Notes under the pieces: generated by a model
The model's input: only the letters and a program-made list of their open reading frames with translations
Databases searched by the model: none
What the model was told of the DNA's origin: nothing
Shown here: piece after piece, positions 11,890 to 24,918 of the stretch
Position numbering within the stretch: position 1 is the stretch's first letter
Layout: each line of letters begins with the position of its first letter
Assembly (NCBI GenBank): GCA_013396755.1
Contig: VWZF01003276.1
Span: 2,047,346-2,111,345 of the forward strand
DNA: 64,000 nt
Reading direction: 5' to 3'
Origin: Sclerurus mexicanus
Lineage: Eukaryota; Chordata; Aves; Passeriformes; Furnariidae
Made by a program: the position numbers and the translations under genes

Positions 11890-14800
11890 GTAAATTTGTT
11901 ATTTTTTTTCCCCGTGGAATTACTGAGGAAAACTGTCAAACCAGTTGCAGTGAAAGATTAGGTCAATGCCCTCTGATCTATAGAATGAATGCATCAAATC
12001 TGTACAATAAATGGATCGAATCAGTAATTTCATTGGAAAGAAGCAGCAGCTTTATAGACATACATACAGACATATATGGAAAGTAAAAAATAAAATTGCT
12101 AGTGCTTTATAGTTGCAAAAAGTGCGCTGAGAAGTGCTTGGAAGTGCCGAGTGCTTGGAAGACAGAAGCAGGAGCTGATTATGAGGTTGCAGTGTCCTGA
12201 TTTATTCAAGCCCTGGATAACATCTCTGGAAACTGTTGAAATATGTCACAGTCCTGAACAGTGGTTTGAGTCTTTTACATCTCTCTTTCCGGAACCCCTT
12301 TTCTCACGCGTGCCGCACAGATGAGCATCACAGCAGTGTGAGTCCAAATGTAGTGAAGGTAAAAACTGTGAAGAAGGGAAGTGAAAGAAGACTCTTCTGG
12401 AGAAATTGGTGTCTTTTGATTTTCACTGAGCTTGTGCCTTGGCTCACACTCACAGAAGGAAGCAAGCAGTTCTGTGTTCTGGTTCATTTTAAGTTAAACG
12501 CTTTGAAACGTCTAAAAATAATTATTTTCTCTTGCTTTTATATTATGCACAGGTAGCCTTCAGTACCTGAGCATTACCTTGTCCATATGAGCTGTTGGTG
12601 TCAACTTGTAATTTACATACTAATTACTCACAATCTTTAGCAGTAGAAAAGTGAACTGTCCACAATTCAAAGGATTTCTCAATTATCAAAGGAAAGTACT
12701 TCATGGCAAAGAGTGTAGCCAGTAATTATCTACTGCCAAGTGTCAAAACACTTGTAAAATGAATGTTAACTGCCCGGAACAGAAGGAAGCTGATTTCTTC
12801 TGTGGCAGTTTGAGGCTTCTAGCATGAAAAAGAATTGTTACATATTCTGTTAGCTTCAATTGTAATGGTGATGGCATTCAGGAGATACAGTCTAAGAACT
12901 CCGGTGCTGTAAATTCAGAGATGCAAGTTATATAGAGAGGGACCATTCTCTACGTGGGTTCTGAGCACTTCTGAGGGCTTGCAACTCGTGGGACTTTTCG
13001 AGTATGCACAGTCACCCTTTCTGTCTATAGGCATCAGCAGAAGTTTGGTAGGTTTTAACCAGTCCTACTACTTGATCATCCTCTCCCATGTCACCACCTT
13101 ATAAAGCCAGAATGAAAGGGTTAAGGCTTTTTAGCAGGGTAAATGTTTGTATTTCTCTTGGATTTAATGGGAGGATTTCTCATGCAAGTCATAAATGTGA
13201 AACTTTTTTAAATTTGCCCTTTTCCTGTATAAGACAGTCCAGCTGGTTTTCGTTTTGATGCGTGCAGCTGCAAATATTTCCAGAGTTTAGGAAAGCAGAG
13301 TAACTTGGAGATCTGTGCCAAAAAAAGTTTATACTGACTTTTAATACAACATTTGCACACTTTCAGTACCACAGCTTGAAGATCTTTCAAAACAATAAAA
13401 AAAACTTTTTAGATTAGTCCTTCAGTGAGAACATCTTCAGCTTTTATTGGTTTTATATATTTTTATACATTGCTTAGTAAACTTTTAACTTGTTTGCAGA
13501 TTAATCTCACCTGTATTTTTAATTTTCTTAACCTTTGCCATATATTTTATTTTTAACGCTATTTCTTGTAATGTCATGTATACCTGTTGTAGTTTCTGAA
13601 TAGCTGTTTTATGGTGACAAGTCTTGCTGCTTATGCGCTGTTAATGTAAATGTGATATTTTGTGTTGATTAAGGTATAAAGTTCCTGAGGGCATCTGTTC
13701 AGGTTTGCTTGTATAATTTCTTTTCCTGCAGTGTTTCTTCGACCTTTTCTGAGATGCCTGTGTTATATTTTCTTTACCTTTCTGTACAGCGCATCCCTCT
13801 GGGCTGCTCTTCTGAGAGCTTTAATTATAATGCTATCTCTAAGACAATTACATAATTAAGTGGTTTTCCTTTTCATTCTGAATTTGGTAATTATAACAAA
13901 AACGCTGAAAAGAGCATCAGCTGCAATATGAAGAAACACAATCACTGAAAGAAAATGTAAGTAGAAGAGAAACACAGTTGAGAAGATTCTACTAATAACC
14001 AATAAATGAAATGAAAAAAACAAATAGGAAGAATTGAGCTTTCTGGACTCCTTCAAACTATTGATTTAAATTATAATTTTTTGTAGCTTTGATGATGGCA
14101 AAAATCTGATGCTGTAATGAAAATTTATAAGTATAGTTGTAGTAGTTGAGCATTTCCCCGAGTATGGTAGAATACAGTGCTGAAAGGACAGGTGTTTTAT
14201 TGTTTCATAATTTTCCATATTTAATTTTAAAGGTAGGTTCTTTTTTTGCTCTCCCTAGTTCTAGCACTGTCCTAGTCAAGTGTGTGTACTTTTCATGTTT
14301 TATTGAAACAGATGGCATATCTCCTCTTTCAAGGCTCAGTCAAGGGGGGCGTAGGAAGTATGGTAGGATTAAATCATTTTGAAACAAGAAGACATCTTTC
14401 TCATATCCTATTTCTCATACACCTGTTAGTCTTTCAAACAAGCCATGACAGTAAACACTCAGAAACAGAGAGTGTGTTTTGGTGGCAGTGTTCTGAAAAC
14501 CCTGCCCTGTTCTTCAGTATTCAGTTCCTATGACTACCTGTTTTTCAAAAACAGAGCCTAAAAGTTAGTAGCTGAGCTCAACTGAACTCAACAGTAATAC
14601 TTCTACCAACCACAAAAGGAACAGATTAGGCATTTGTTTCAGCTCTATTAGAAAACCTCTCCCCTAAATCCACCGCAGTCACCCAAGGCTCAGTGCTTTT
14701 GAAAAACAGGTCACTTCTTAAAGCATATAAACATGAGTTCAGAAGCCTGATTATCAGCTTTTCATTGTCAAAATGTTGAACAAGCTTTATTTCTACAGAA

Positions 14801-17800
14801 ATGCTACAAAGTCAGGGTTTCTGGAATTTAATACATGTATACATGCTCCAGGAAAGATTTGGAATGCTCTGAGTAAAATGAATTGCTCTGGCCTTTGGAT
14901 TCTGTACATATCATATACATATGTACATGTATGTAAATTATCCATTGACCATGCTGGTAGGACATATAAGTGGAACAGTAATGGCATGTCTGGAAGTCCA
15001 GATGAAACATGGCTTGAAGCAGTTAGACTTCCTGACTCAGTCAGAACTTTCCCATGTTGCTATGCTGACAACATCAGTGGGTGTTCAAGGCAAGCATATA
15101 TGCTGTTTGATGAATTCCCATTCGATCCCACGGGCATGTCTGTTCAAATGCATGTCTGAGATACTTTTCTATCAGAGTAGTGGCTATGAGTATTTTTAAC
15201 ATCTGCTTCAACACTTACTGAAGTAATACAATAGTTGCATAAAGTGTACAAGACGTTTATTTGGGGCCTCAGTCCTAACCTATTACTGGTAAAACAGATT
15301 TCCCAGACAAGGGAAATTGTATATTTGTGTCAGCATGTTCATGCAAATAGCTTAGAACTTCATCATAGAGGAAACCTGGTCAAGCAATCATTTAAAATTA
15401 TCATCTTTCCTCATGTGAGCCTTAGCTATAAAATTGAGATATTCAGGACATGTTTTGAAATATATTTTAAGAATGTAGTGATTCTAAAGCTATAATTCAC
15501 ATATGGATTTATTATAATAAAAATTCAAAATAAAGAGTAGTGCCTGCAATTTGGCATATAAGTCAATCTTTGAGTTATAGTGAAATCTATCCTTGTAGTC
15601 ATTAGTGCCTAGCTTCTTCATGTGACCAGGAAAAGGATTAAATGGGTCAGGGGTCTAGTTTAGTAAAATAAATCCTGTTTTCCTAGAGGTTTCCAAGGAC
15701 CTTATTGGTCAATACTGGATTATTTGGAGAAGCAAAGCATCAAAAATTTAAGCTGGCATAATGAAATGTGCATGGTTCAAAGCCGTGTGTCTCTAACTCA
15801 GTCGCATAGCAGTGATATGTGGCCTATAGCTATTTTGTGGTGTTCTGTTAAACAACAAAATTGGTACTGTTTTCAGTTTCAAGGCTGGCAAGCAATCCAG
15901 AGAAATGAAAAGATTCACTGGCTCCAGAAACTGGGGAGTTGGCTTGAAGGACTGAGGTCTTGTGTGATTTCTTTAGGGTCTTAAACATGCATGTGTCAGG
16001 TTACGTTTCATATCAGAAATGTAATAACCACAATCTAATGTTTCTCTGGTTTTCCCATAGCCACATTTTACAGTTGTGCCATAGTTTTTCTGATAAAATA
16101 TGCTTCAGATATAATATTTTTGTTCAATTTTCACAAGCCCACATTTGCCACTAAGCTTTCAGTGAGCAGCCACTGCTGGCAGGGTGCCAAGAAGGTGTCA
16201 GTTCTAATTCACAATTGGGAAGGCAGAAGATCGCATAGACATGTTAAGATTCGTTATTGATCGAGACTTTCTCTCCACAAACTCAGGTTATTATTTTCAC
16301 TGGAGTCAGGAGTCATATTGCTTTGATGAAGAAGTAACTTGGACCTTATCCAGCTATTGATATTTCTAAAGTGATGATCTGGCTCTAAATCTGGCCGCAA
16401 CGATGCATTGCCTCACCACACAGATCTTATTACATGTGCCTGTCATTAGTAATGCTTCTGACTTCAACTTTTGAATGCCTTGAACACAGAGCCTAGTGGT
16501 TTTAGTTTTAATAGGTTCTGTGTGTAAGGCAATCCTTTTACTCTTGTACAGTGTTGCCAGTGGATTGCTTACTACTGACAATCATGCAAGAAAGTTGCTG
16601 GATGTGTAAAATGTACTGCTTGGGGGAATTGTGCAGTACCAGAATACTTTTGTGTAAACAGGTAATCTTCACTGGTTTTCACTACAGAAGTTCTGAATTT
16701 AATACTGAGGTCAAAAATGACTTGTCATCTTCTTAAAAAATTCTCATTTCTCATATTCATAAATGTCTCTGTATGACTCACTCAGCAGTATTATGGGCTA
16801 ATGAAAATATCTACTGCAGCACAGAGGATTCCAAAAGTCAGTGGTGCAATGTTGCTCTTTTCTTTGTTAGAGCTCGTATGAGATGAGGGAAATGTCACTG
16901 AGCTACAAAATGAGTAATGAAACCTGGATTTGGTCTGGTGTTTTTGGCTGCAGACAAGTGTGCCTCCCACAGTTCACACTGTATGACAGCACCTGTACCA
17001 CTGTGGGAATACCTGTGTTCCTGCAGAGCTCTGGCAGAGCAGACGCTGCAAATCTACTCCTACCTCCTGCACTGTGGGGCTGAAATGCAAACCAAGCAAG
17101 GCCAAAGTGATGTTGTTTGGAGAACAAACGTGATCTGAAAGCCAGGGTAGTTTTCCCTGTTTTACCCACATGCACAACCGTCAATTCAGTGCTCATCTGA
17201 CTGCTTAGTCAGCTTAGATAATGAGATGCCAGGTGGTGTTCCTTTTGCACTGCTGGGCAATGTTTTAGGTAAAAAGCTTGATGACTGAACTGTGTATGTT
17301 TGTCCCTTCAGGTGATATCCTTCTCACTAAATTCAGATGCTTGTTTTACAGATATCTATTCTAGGTCACAGCTGTCTCATTTTAGTGTACATGTCTGTGT
17401 ATAGTGTGCTATTGTATGCTACAGTATACAAATGTACTATTGTAGATGTCAGTGTGTCTACTATGGTAGGTACTCATATTGATTGTTTGACTCCCATATT
17501 CCAAAGTAATGCAAAATATTACTGCCTTCCACTTTGTAGGCTGCTTTACCATGAGTACTGGCCTTTTTTTTTTTTTTGATTCCTATAATCTATTTGTGAT
17601 GAAAAAGCCTGTTCAGGAGCTTGGTTTTCAAGGTCATTAGTAAAAAGAGAAATACGTGTGATTCTGAAACAAACTGTCTTAACAGCTGTCCAACTTAACT
17701 CAGTTTCAGGAGTCTTCTCAAATCCTGATTTTGGAAGGAATTTTTTTTGCATCACATCAAAATTCCATTTGGGATACATGTGATGATAGGAAAAAGATTA

Positions 17801-20228
17801 TTTGAGGGTATACCCAGGCTTTCTGCTATGTATGTACCTCAAGATTTTTGTGTATTTTTCATTTGTCTATGTATTTTGAGGCTAGCACACTGTGCTCATG
17901 CATATTTCATAAGTCAACTGGCAGAGTAAATACAGTAATTTTTTTTTTGTTTGGCATAAGAAACAAAACCCCAAACATATTTCTAACTTTATATACCTTT
18001 TAAATACATCTTATGCATAGTATGGATTCAGTAAACCCTTTGGCCTGGTTGAAAGGATTTCTTTTTTGGTTTTTTTTGGTTTTCATTATTTTAAATGAAG
18101 GTAAATTAATACAATTTAAAACTGTTCACTAGGAATATTTATTAATCATTATTTTTGGTTCATAATAGCAAAAGTTTGGCTTTATTTTTATTTAAAATCT
18201 TGAAATATTATTTAGATGAAACCTGAGCAAATGAAATTATGTCAATGCCTTTCTTCCCTGAGCTTTGAACTTCACCCACCACAGAAATTAGAATATGGAA
18301 AAAATAAAAATCTAATACCAATGAGATAAAACCAGCACAATGAAAAAGAAGATAATTACATTGCTCAGCTGTCACAAGGCCAACATAAAAAAATGAAGTG
18401 ACTCATCTTCCTTCACAGGCACAGCCTGCTCAAACATACATATATAATTATTTATTTTTATGGTTTTGATTCCTTAGCCAAATGTCTCTACTTTGTAATG
18501 TGGTTTAACCACTTGGGGATTTTGTTCAAAGAGTTCATTTATAGTTTTATCACTGAACTACAAAAAACTGTTCTGAGCTCCAATGTAATTAAGTTGCATG
18601 CAAGTGTTGTATATCATTAAGTCTTACTTTGTATGAGTACATGAGTTCAAAGACAGCTCTCCTGCAAAGATAAGATATAATATGCAGTGAACAAGGGCTG
18701 CTTTCTAGTAAAGGCATGTTCCTTACCAAACCAGTGTATCAGGCAAGGGTACGCTCAAGACCTAAACATCAAAAAAAATCATAATACAATGTAATTTTGA
18801 CTTTGGAGGTAAGTGAGAAATTGATTTAGACCATTTCTTAAAAGAAAGGGATTCAGATCTATAGTTCATAGGTGTGTTTTCGGGAGGTTTATCCATGATT
18901 TTATGAGCAAAATCTATAAAAATTGCAATATACAAAAGTGCTGAAAAGGAAGAACACTGGTAATAAAATCTTTGAATAATAAATGCTACTGATTTTCAAT
19001 TTTTGGCAAAATGTGATACTCCCACTAGGTGGAAAGTCTTAAAAAAAGAAAGATTTTCTGGGTTGGAGGTGCAAATATACTTTTATAGAGAGTTTTTATT
19101 CAACCCTCAAGATGAACAAATTGTAACAGTTTTGCCTTTTAGAAATTAATGTAAAGGTTAAGGCTTAACAAATAGAATTCATGCTAATTTTTATGCTAAT
19201 TTAACTTTTTTTCCTCTTTCTTTTTCCTTGAGTGGGAGTCATTTCTGCTTTTTGGACAATGTGTTAGTGGTTCATGTTTGCTGAAGTTACTTGGATGAAT
19301 TTGAATTTTCAGCTACTGGGTTATTTACAAACTGTTTGCTTTCACTGTTCACCCTGCTCTATTAAATATTTGCTTTGCTTCATTCTGTTGAATCTAATTA
19401 ATCAGCTTAAATTCCAGTATGTGCAATGCCTACCAGTGCAAATGAGGGGAACCCTTTTGCTTGTCTGACTGGCATCAGGAAGTGCTTTGGCAAGTCATAC
19501 TGTGCTGGCATGCTTTAGCATCTTTCTCTTTGTCAAAGAGAAGCAAAAATGAGGAAAAGTGATAAATCTAGTACAAAGAGATCTTTTTGTGATGTTAGTT
19601 GCAAACCTAGAAAGTTACTGTTAAAATAGGAATCTTCGTGAGCTCTGAGAAAGCCAAACCATTGAAGATAGCAGGATTACAGAGTGAAAGTAACTGTAAA
19701 CAAAAAACCTGCTGACTGTTGTAATTTTTTGTCAATCTCAGCAAATATCTACTCACAGGCAAGGATCGTATGTAGTGACCCACTTCCTAGAACTGATTTT
19801 TCCTTCTTTAATTTTTTGCAAATCTTTTAAAGTATTAGTTCAAAGGGGATAAAAAGGGTGACATTATGGTTGTGTTGTCTGTAATCTAACTTGACTGAGG
19901 AAATGTGGCTGTTAGGCACGAGTTCCCTCTCTAGCTAGGGAGCAAAAACAAACACTGTCAGAAATTAGTTCAGCCAGTGCAATAATAGATCTGTATGATA
20001 GGTCTTTTGAGGCTATGCATTTCTTTTTGCAAATAGTGATGCAAGAAGAGCTTACTTAGATGTAAGTCCTCGAGTTACATGAGAAGGTGGAGATTACTGA
20101 CCCCATATCCAATAGTGAAAGCAAATATAGACTCAAACCACACTTTCCCTTACCTTGTGTATCCTCGCTGTGTGTCTCAGTACTATCTGCTTCTTTGACC
20201 AATTTCATTCTCTTATTTCTCTTTACAG
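11890..20228. other. AT-rich non-coding stretch, no gene recognised
   Basis: No coding exon, RNA gene or named repeat was recognised. The segment contains T-rich tracts near 17,565-17,578 and 18,059-18,090 and many chance ORFs under 130 codons. Long AT-rich runs with few CpGs are typical of introns or intergenic DNA near a lone CpG island. Confidence 0.65.
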
Positions 20229-20319
20229 CTATTACTGGGAGTTATTTGGAGCTTGCTGCAGCACCAAGGTGCAACTGCTGTTTCAGGAAGAACTCCTTCA
20301 ATAAAGCAACCAATGAAAG
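20229..20319 (+). other. Exon-like segment between splice-site consensus matches
   Basis: A long pyrimidine tract ending in tttctctttacag (20,216-20,228) is followed by 91 bp of moderately GC-richer sequence and then AAAG|GTGACC. Two of three forward frames stay open across the segment. One (beginning LLLGVIWSLLQHQG) continues past the donor to a stop about 50 nt later; the other ends just after the donor. An AATAAA lies inside the segment (ccttcaataaagc). I recognise no protein. Splice-like flanks occur by chance many times in 64 kb, so this is a candidate only: a coding exon, a non-coding exon or coincidence. Confidence 0.15.
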
Positions 20320-23300
20320 GTGACCTCAAGCCTAAAGGAATACATCTGGTGGAGTGCTTGCTCCTGAGTTAATATTTTGGAAGGCATCCTCTTGGTGCTA
20401 TCACTGCCTTTGGGCTCAATGTCTGCTGCGTTTTTGCTCTTTTGGAGGATTAACATCTGAAGAGATTCTTTGGGACACATACTTCTTAACATACATGATG
20501 AAGGTCAAAAATCTACCTCTGCTATGCCTCTTCTCTCGGATGCAATAGAGGTTTTTCCACACAGCACCAGTCATGCAAAGTTAGCAAGGGAGAGTTTCTA
20601 GTGTCTGCTGGTACCTACTATCCAAAAACATGGCTGCATGTGCCCTGTCACAAACTGTGATTCCAGTCCCAGGGCTCTCCTTTAAGGTGCTGTACAAGGC
20701 AGCTGAAGTATGTGAAGCCCTGTGGGGCTGTCAGTAGGTAGAGTGATGGTGGATGCTTGTCAGAAGTAATTGGTGCTGGGGCTTTCTATGAAAATTGATC
20801 CATAACTGAGACAGTGTAAGCCCTCACTTCTGGCAGGGAAAACACTTCTCTGTCTCACAAAAAAGGGAACAAAAAGTACTTTGAGCTGAGATATGGATCA
20901 CATTTCTCTCACATCTGGGTTACTCTTTTCCAGGAAAGAGTAGAGTCCATGACTATGAATCTTGATTTTGAGAAGAATGAGGAATGCCTCTTGAATGTAC
21001 AGATGTGCATGGTGAGGAAGAATGATACAGAAGGCTGAGGGATAGGCTTAAAATTATAAATTATATATCTAAGCTAATACTGTAACTCAGATTTTAATTT
21101 AAGACTTAAAGTAAAATCAGATTTTTTTTTGTCAATGCTTTCTTTTTTACTGAAAGAGAATATTGTATTTGGTACTACCGGGCCTTGGAAGTCAGGGTTT
21201 TAAAGAAGAACTCCAATGAAGAATTAGAAGTTTAAAAAGTCAAATTGACAGAAATAATTGCCATTTTCAATACACATTCAATATCCATCTAAAACCAACT
21301 TGTAGCCAGGATATAAAAAGGCATTTGAGTCAGATGACAAAAAAACCTTGTTGATTAGACTCTCCTATAGTGTCCATATGCCACCTCTGATTTTTTGTTG
21401 TATTCCTAAAACCTCTTCAATTAACTTTATATAATTATGAATTTGAGGGCATGGTATTGCCCTTGCATCTGTCTTGTTTTTTGAATCTGTTATAACAGCA
21501 TGTTCCAAAGTCCAATTTAATGTTTCTGAAAAAAAAGAGAAACAAATAGACAAGAAAAAACCACCAGCCTTAAATTAAATAAGGTACAGAATTACTGTTT
21601 GGGGCAACAAGAGTGCACAAGTCAGTCAGGAAGCTCAAAGGAACGAGAACGATCACAGAGAAAGAAAAAATAATGAGTTAGTGTGTGATGTCCGTGCGTA
21701 TTATGCATGAGACATTTTCCTAGCATAACACTCATTTTCCAGACAGCCAAGTGCTTCACATTGCAAAATGTACTATTCAGCACTTGGAATTAGCCAGGCC
21801 AACTGAATTTTTTTATACCGACTGTCTGCCACAATCTGGGAGTTTTCTTTGTCTTCAAATGGTTTAGCTTCAAATGGTTTTGTGAGAGTTGTTCTTTTTG
21901 CCTACTGTTTGAAAATCCACCCATACCTGACTGTGTCATAAACGAGGTAAAAATGTTGACTTATCTCCTGAGCCATTTGAGCTGTGTCTTAAAACTAAGG
22001 TACTGGGGCTGGAGGGAGGGAGTGGAGTGAGGGAGTAGGGGGTGGAACCAGGTGTCTGTTTAAACCTGTTTCTTGTTCTCCTTTGCCCTGTAACCTATGC
22101 ACATGAGAAGAAAGCCATTTGAGTTGGATATCAATGGCACAGAGATCTGAACTAAATAGGGCAAAGAAGATGAAATAGAGAAATTGAGACTAGATATTCT
22201 CGCTGCAGCAGAGAAAGGCTAATTTTGAAGGCTGGCACTTGCTGAGAAGGAAAAGAAAGGCAGGTAGTTGGGGAGGAAAGTAATACTTGGAATCAGTGAT
22301 GAGAAGAAACAAATCTCATGCAGATCAGCACTTGGTGGAAAACAAGGGTGAATATATGCTTAAAACTGAGAAAGTAATGCCTGATTCAGTGGAATTACAT
22401 TGTCTCATTATATTTTCAGAACGCTTGTGAGCTTTAAATTGTACTGTTAATGGTCTTTTGAGACAATTAAGTAAGTGTAGCCTCCTCACATGTGGCACTT
22501 TAAAGGAGCCATGTTTTGTGGGGTTTTACCCATGAATTGTGTCTTATCTGTCCAGTCCCATCAGCTGAGATGTAAAACATGGAGTAATATTCACTACCAT
22601 ATTACACAGCTGAGGATAAAGAAAGTACTCTTAAGTGTTGTCAGTGGGAAGAGTCCTACAGAATAGTGCTTTAACAAAAGTACTTCTGCTTTTTTCCATT
22701 GAGTGTTTCTGTAGGAAGTGGGTATTACCTCCAAAAGTGTAATATAATAAACAAAAAGCTATAAAATAATTAAATCATTAGCAGTCCAATTTGAAAATAA
22801 ATCTAAATGATTTAAAAAGAACAGAGAAGAAATGTTATAGCAGCACTTTAGTAAGCTCAAATAAAATACAATGACTAATACAGATACAAATGTCATGAAC
22901 TTTTTCTGGCTACAGAAATCCATAAGAAGCTCAGAAACAGTTGGTGTAATTTGTGTAGTTCATTCATGTTACTAAAGACCTCATTTGTTTTAAGAATTTT
23001 TTAATTGTCTCACATATGCTATTTGTTTTGACTTTGTTTTACATGCTGTAATTGCCACGGGGTATCTCAAAATTTCATTCTTTCAGAGGGGAGGAAAAGT
23101 CTTCACAATTTCTCAGTTCTTTCAATGGCAGTATTTGAATAATCTGGGTACACTGGGACAGGAAGGTTAAAAACCCAAGACCTCACTAGGCTTCTTTCAT
23201 CTGAATTCAGTCATCTTGTCATATCTGAGGAGGGAATCCTGAATTCAGAGTCGAAAAGGGTTGGTTTGAGAAACTCCTGGCTTTCTAGAGTACTTTCAGA

Positions 23301-24825
23301 TAGTACATTCTAAAAATAGCTTTAATACATTTGTATAGTGTTTTTTCCTTGAAATAAAGTGCTGAAGAATAGGTATCCATTTCTGTACAAAAATACCTTG
23401 ATACCCATAGCTTTCCCTACAATAATCAATCACTTTAATCTTTTCCTGGTGTTCTCTTGTATTTATTTGGTAGTTTAATTCAGATGTTGCTGCAGTCTTC
23501 AGAATTCACCAATAAAATCTTTCTTTAAAGAACCGCATTTTCCTGTGCTGGATACTCACAACACTAAATATCCCCTTCAGTCTCCAAATGGACACATTAT
23601 TGAACTTTTTCCACTGAACTTCCAAAGTTCTTCTCTTGAACTTTATGCCTTTTCTTGCCCAAACCTTGCATGGTTTTTTACAAAACCACTGGTCACCCAG
23701 TGGTTAGCAAACACAGGACTTGCAAAACTCTACTTGGTTTATAATAACTGCCTCACTAGTGTTTTCATTTTTCCTTGTGACATCACTGATGAAAGAATTT
23801 CCATGTGTTTTAAAGCAAGTACAAGGCCTCTTTTGTAGAAGTAATCCACCTTCTCCACCTAGCTCTCCTCTGTAGCTGTGTGGTGGAAGTATCAGGCAGG
23901 AGTCATTCACAGGTCCCACTTCCAGCTCTGCAGTGGGATTCCTGATGCCTCTTAGTTGAGCCCTTTACACTGTTTAATGCTCATGGTTTTATGTGGACAA
24001 TGGAGAGGGTAACTTATCTTTCCCCTTGCATCTTGAATCTTTTGTCCTCTTTGTGGTTATACTGAGGCCTCATTTTAGCAGGGATCACTTATAAAAGATG
24101 TTTGAAATCACCTCTTGTAAATCTCCCGGATTTTACCTCTGGTCTCCCTTTTTTTTTTAAGGTGTTTAGGGCAAGAAATGTCATCTTTAGCTTTTCTGAA
24201 TCAAAGCATAATGTTCTGAGCTCAGAAGTGCTAGATATTACTAAGAAAATACTTCCAGATAGCCAGTGTTTCAGTCACTGTGAGCTGAAACTGTATTGTA
24301 CAGCAAACCCCATCCGTCTCCTTGAAGAAATCAGTATGTCTGTGCTTCCTGACCTAGCGACCTCTGTCTTTTTCATATTATAAGCCTTGAGTGCAAGAAA
24401 TATGAGCAATATCCTTCTCAGTCTTGAAAGTCATTTTAATACATCCAGAGACAAAAATCATACTATTCACAGCCGTGTTGGTGCTTGTTAGCGTGAGGAG
24501 AAAATCTGTGCAATTCCAGCTACTGACACTAATGCAAGAAAATAAGAGAAAGACAAGACAATGTTGTGTATGAAACTCATTGAATTGCAAACTGCTTTCT
24601 CAGCAATCAGAGCTGTACACTGATGCAAATCAGATGCTTACATAATGCTGTTATGCAAGGAGGGTGACAAGAGCTGCAGTGATTAAGACACACTTGCTGT
24701 GTTCAGACTGTGTTGTCCTTTCACTTCAGGAAAAAACCACTGACAAATTAACTGCTTGAAATGGATCCTTCTATAGTGGGTCAAGAGTCAAACGTGTCTC
24801 TGTACTCTGCTGACTTTTCACCTAA
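20320..24825. other. AT-rich non-coding stretch, no gene recognised
   Basis: No exon, RNA gene or interspersed repeat was recognised. The only compositional oddity is a G-rich tract at 22,005-22,045. ORFs are short and unfamiliar. Confidence 0.65.
22005..22045 (+). repeat. G-rich purine tract
   Basis: Four G runs of three or more occur within about 30 bp (GGGAGGG, then GGG, then GGGGG). The gap between the second and third run is ten bases, so it is only a weak G-quadruplex candidate. It may be low-complexity sequence without function. Confidence 0.5.
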
Positions 24826-24918
24826 TTTCTTTTTTGTAGGTTTTTTTTTGTTGTTGTTTGTTTATTTGTTTGTGATTTTTTTGGTTTGGTGTGGGGGTTT
24901 GTTTTTTTTTTTTTCTCT
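24826..24918. repeat. T/G-rich low-complexity tract
   Basis: T runs broken by single or double G (ttgttgtttg, tttgtttgtg, ggtttggtg) fill about 90 bp. Such tracts arise from replication slippage or from decayed poly-T. No flanking retrotransposon body was recognised. Confidence 0.75.
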
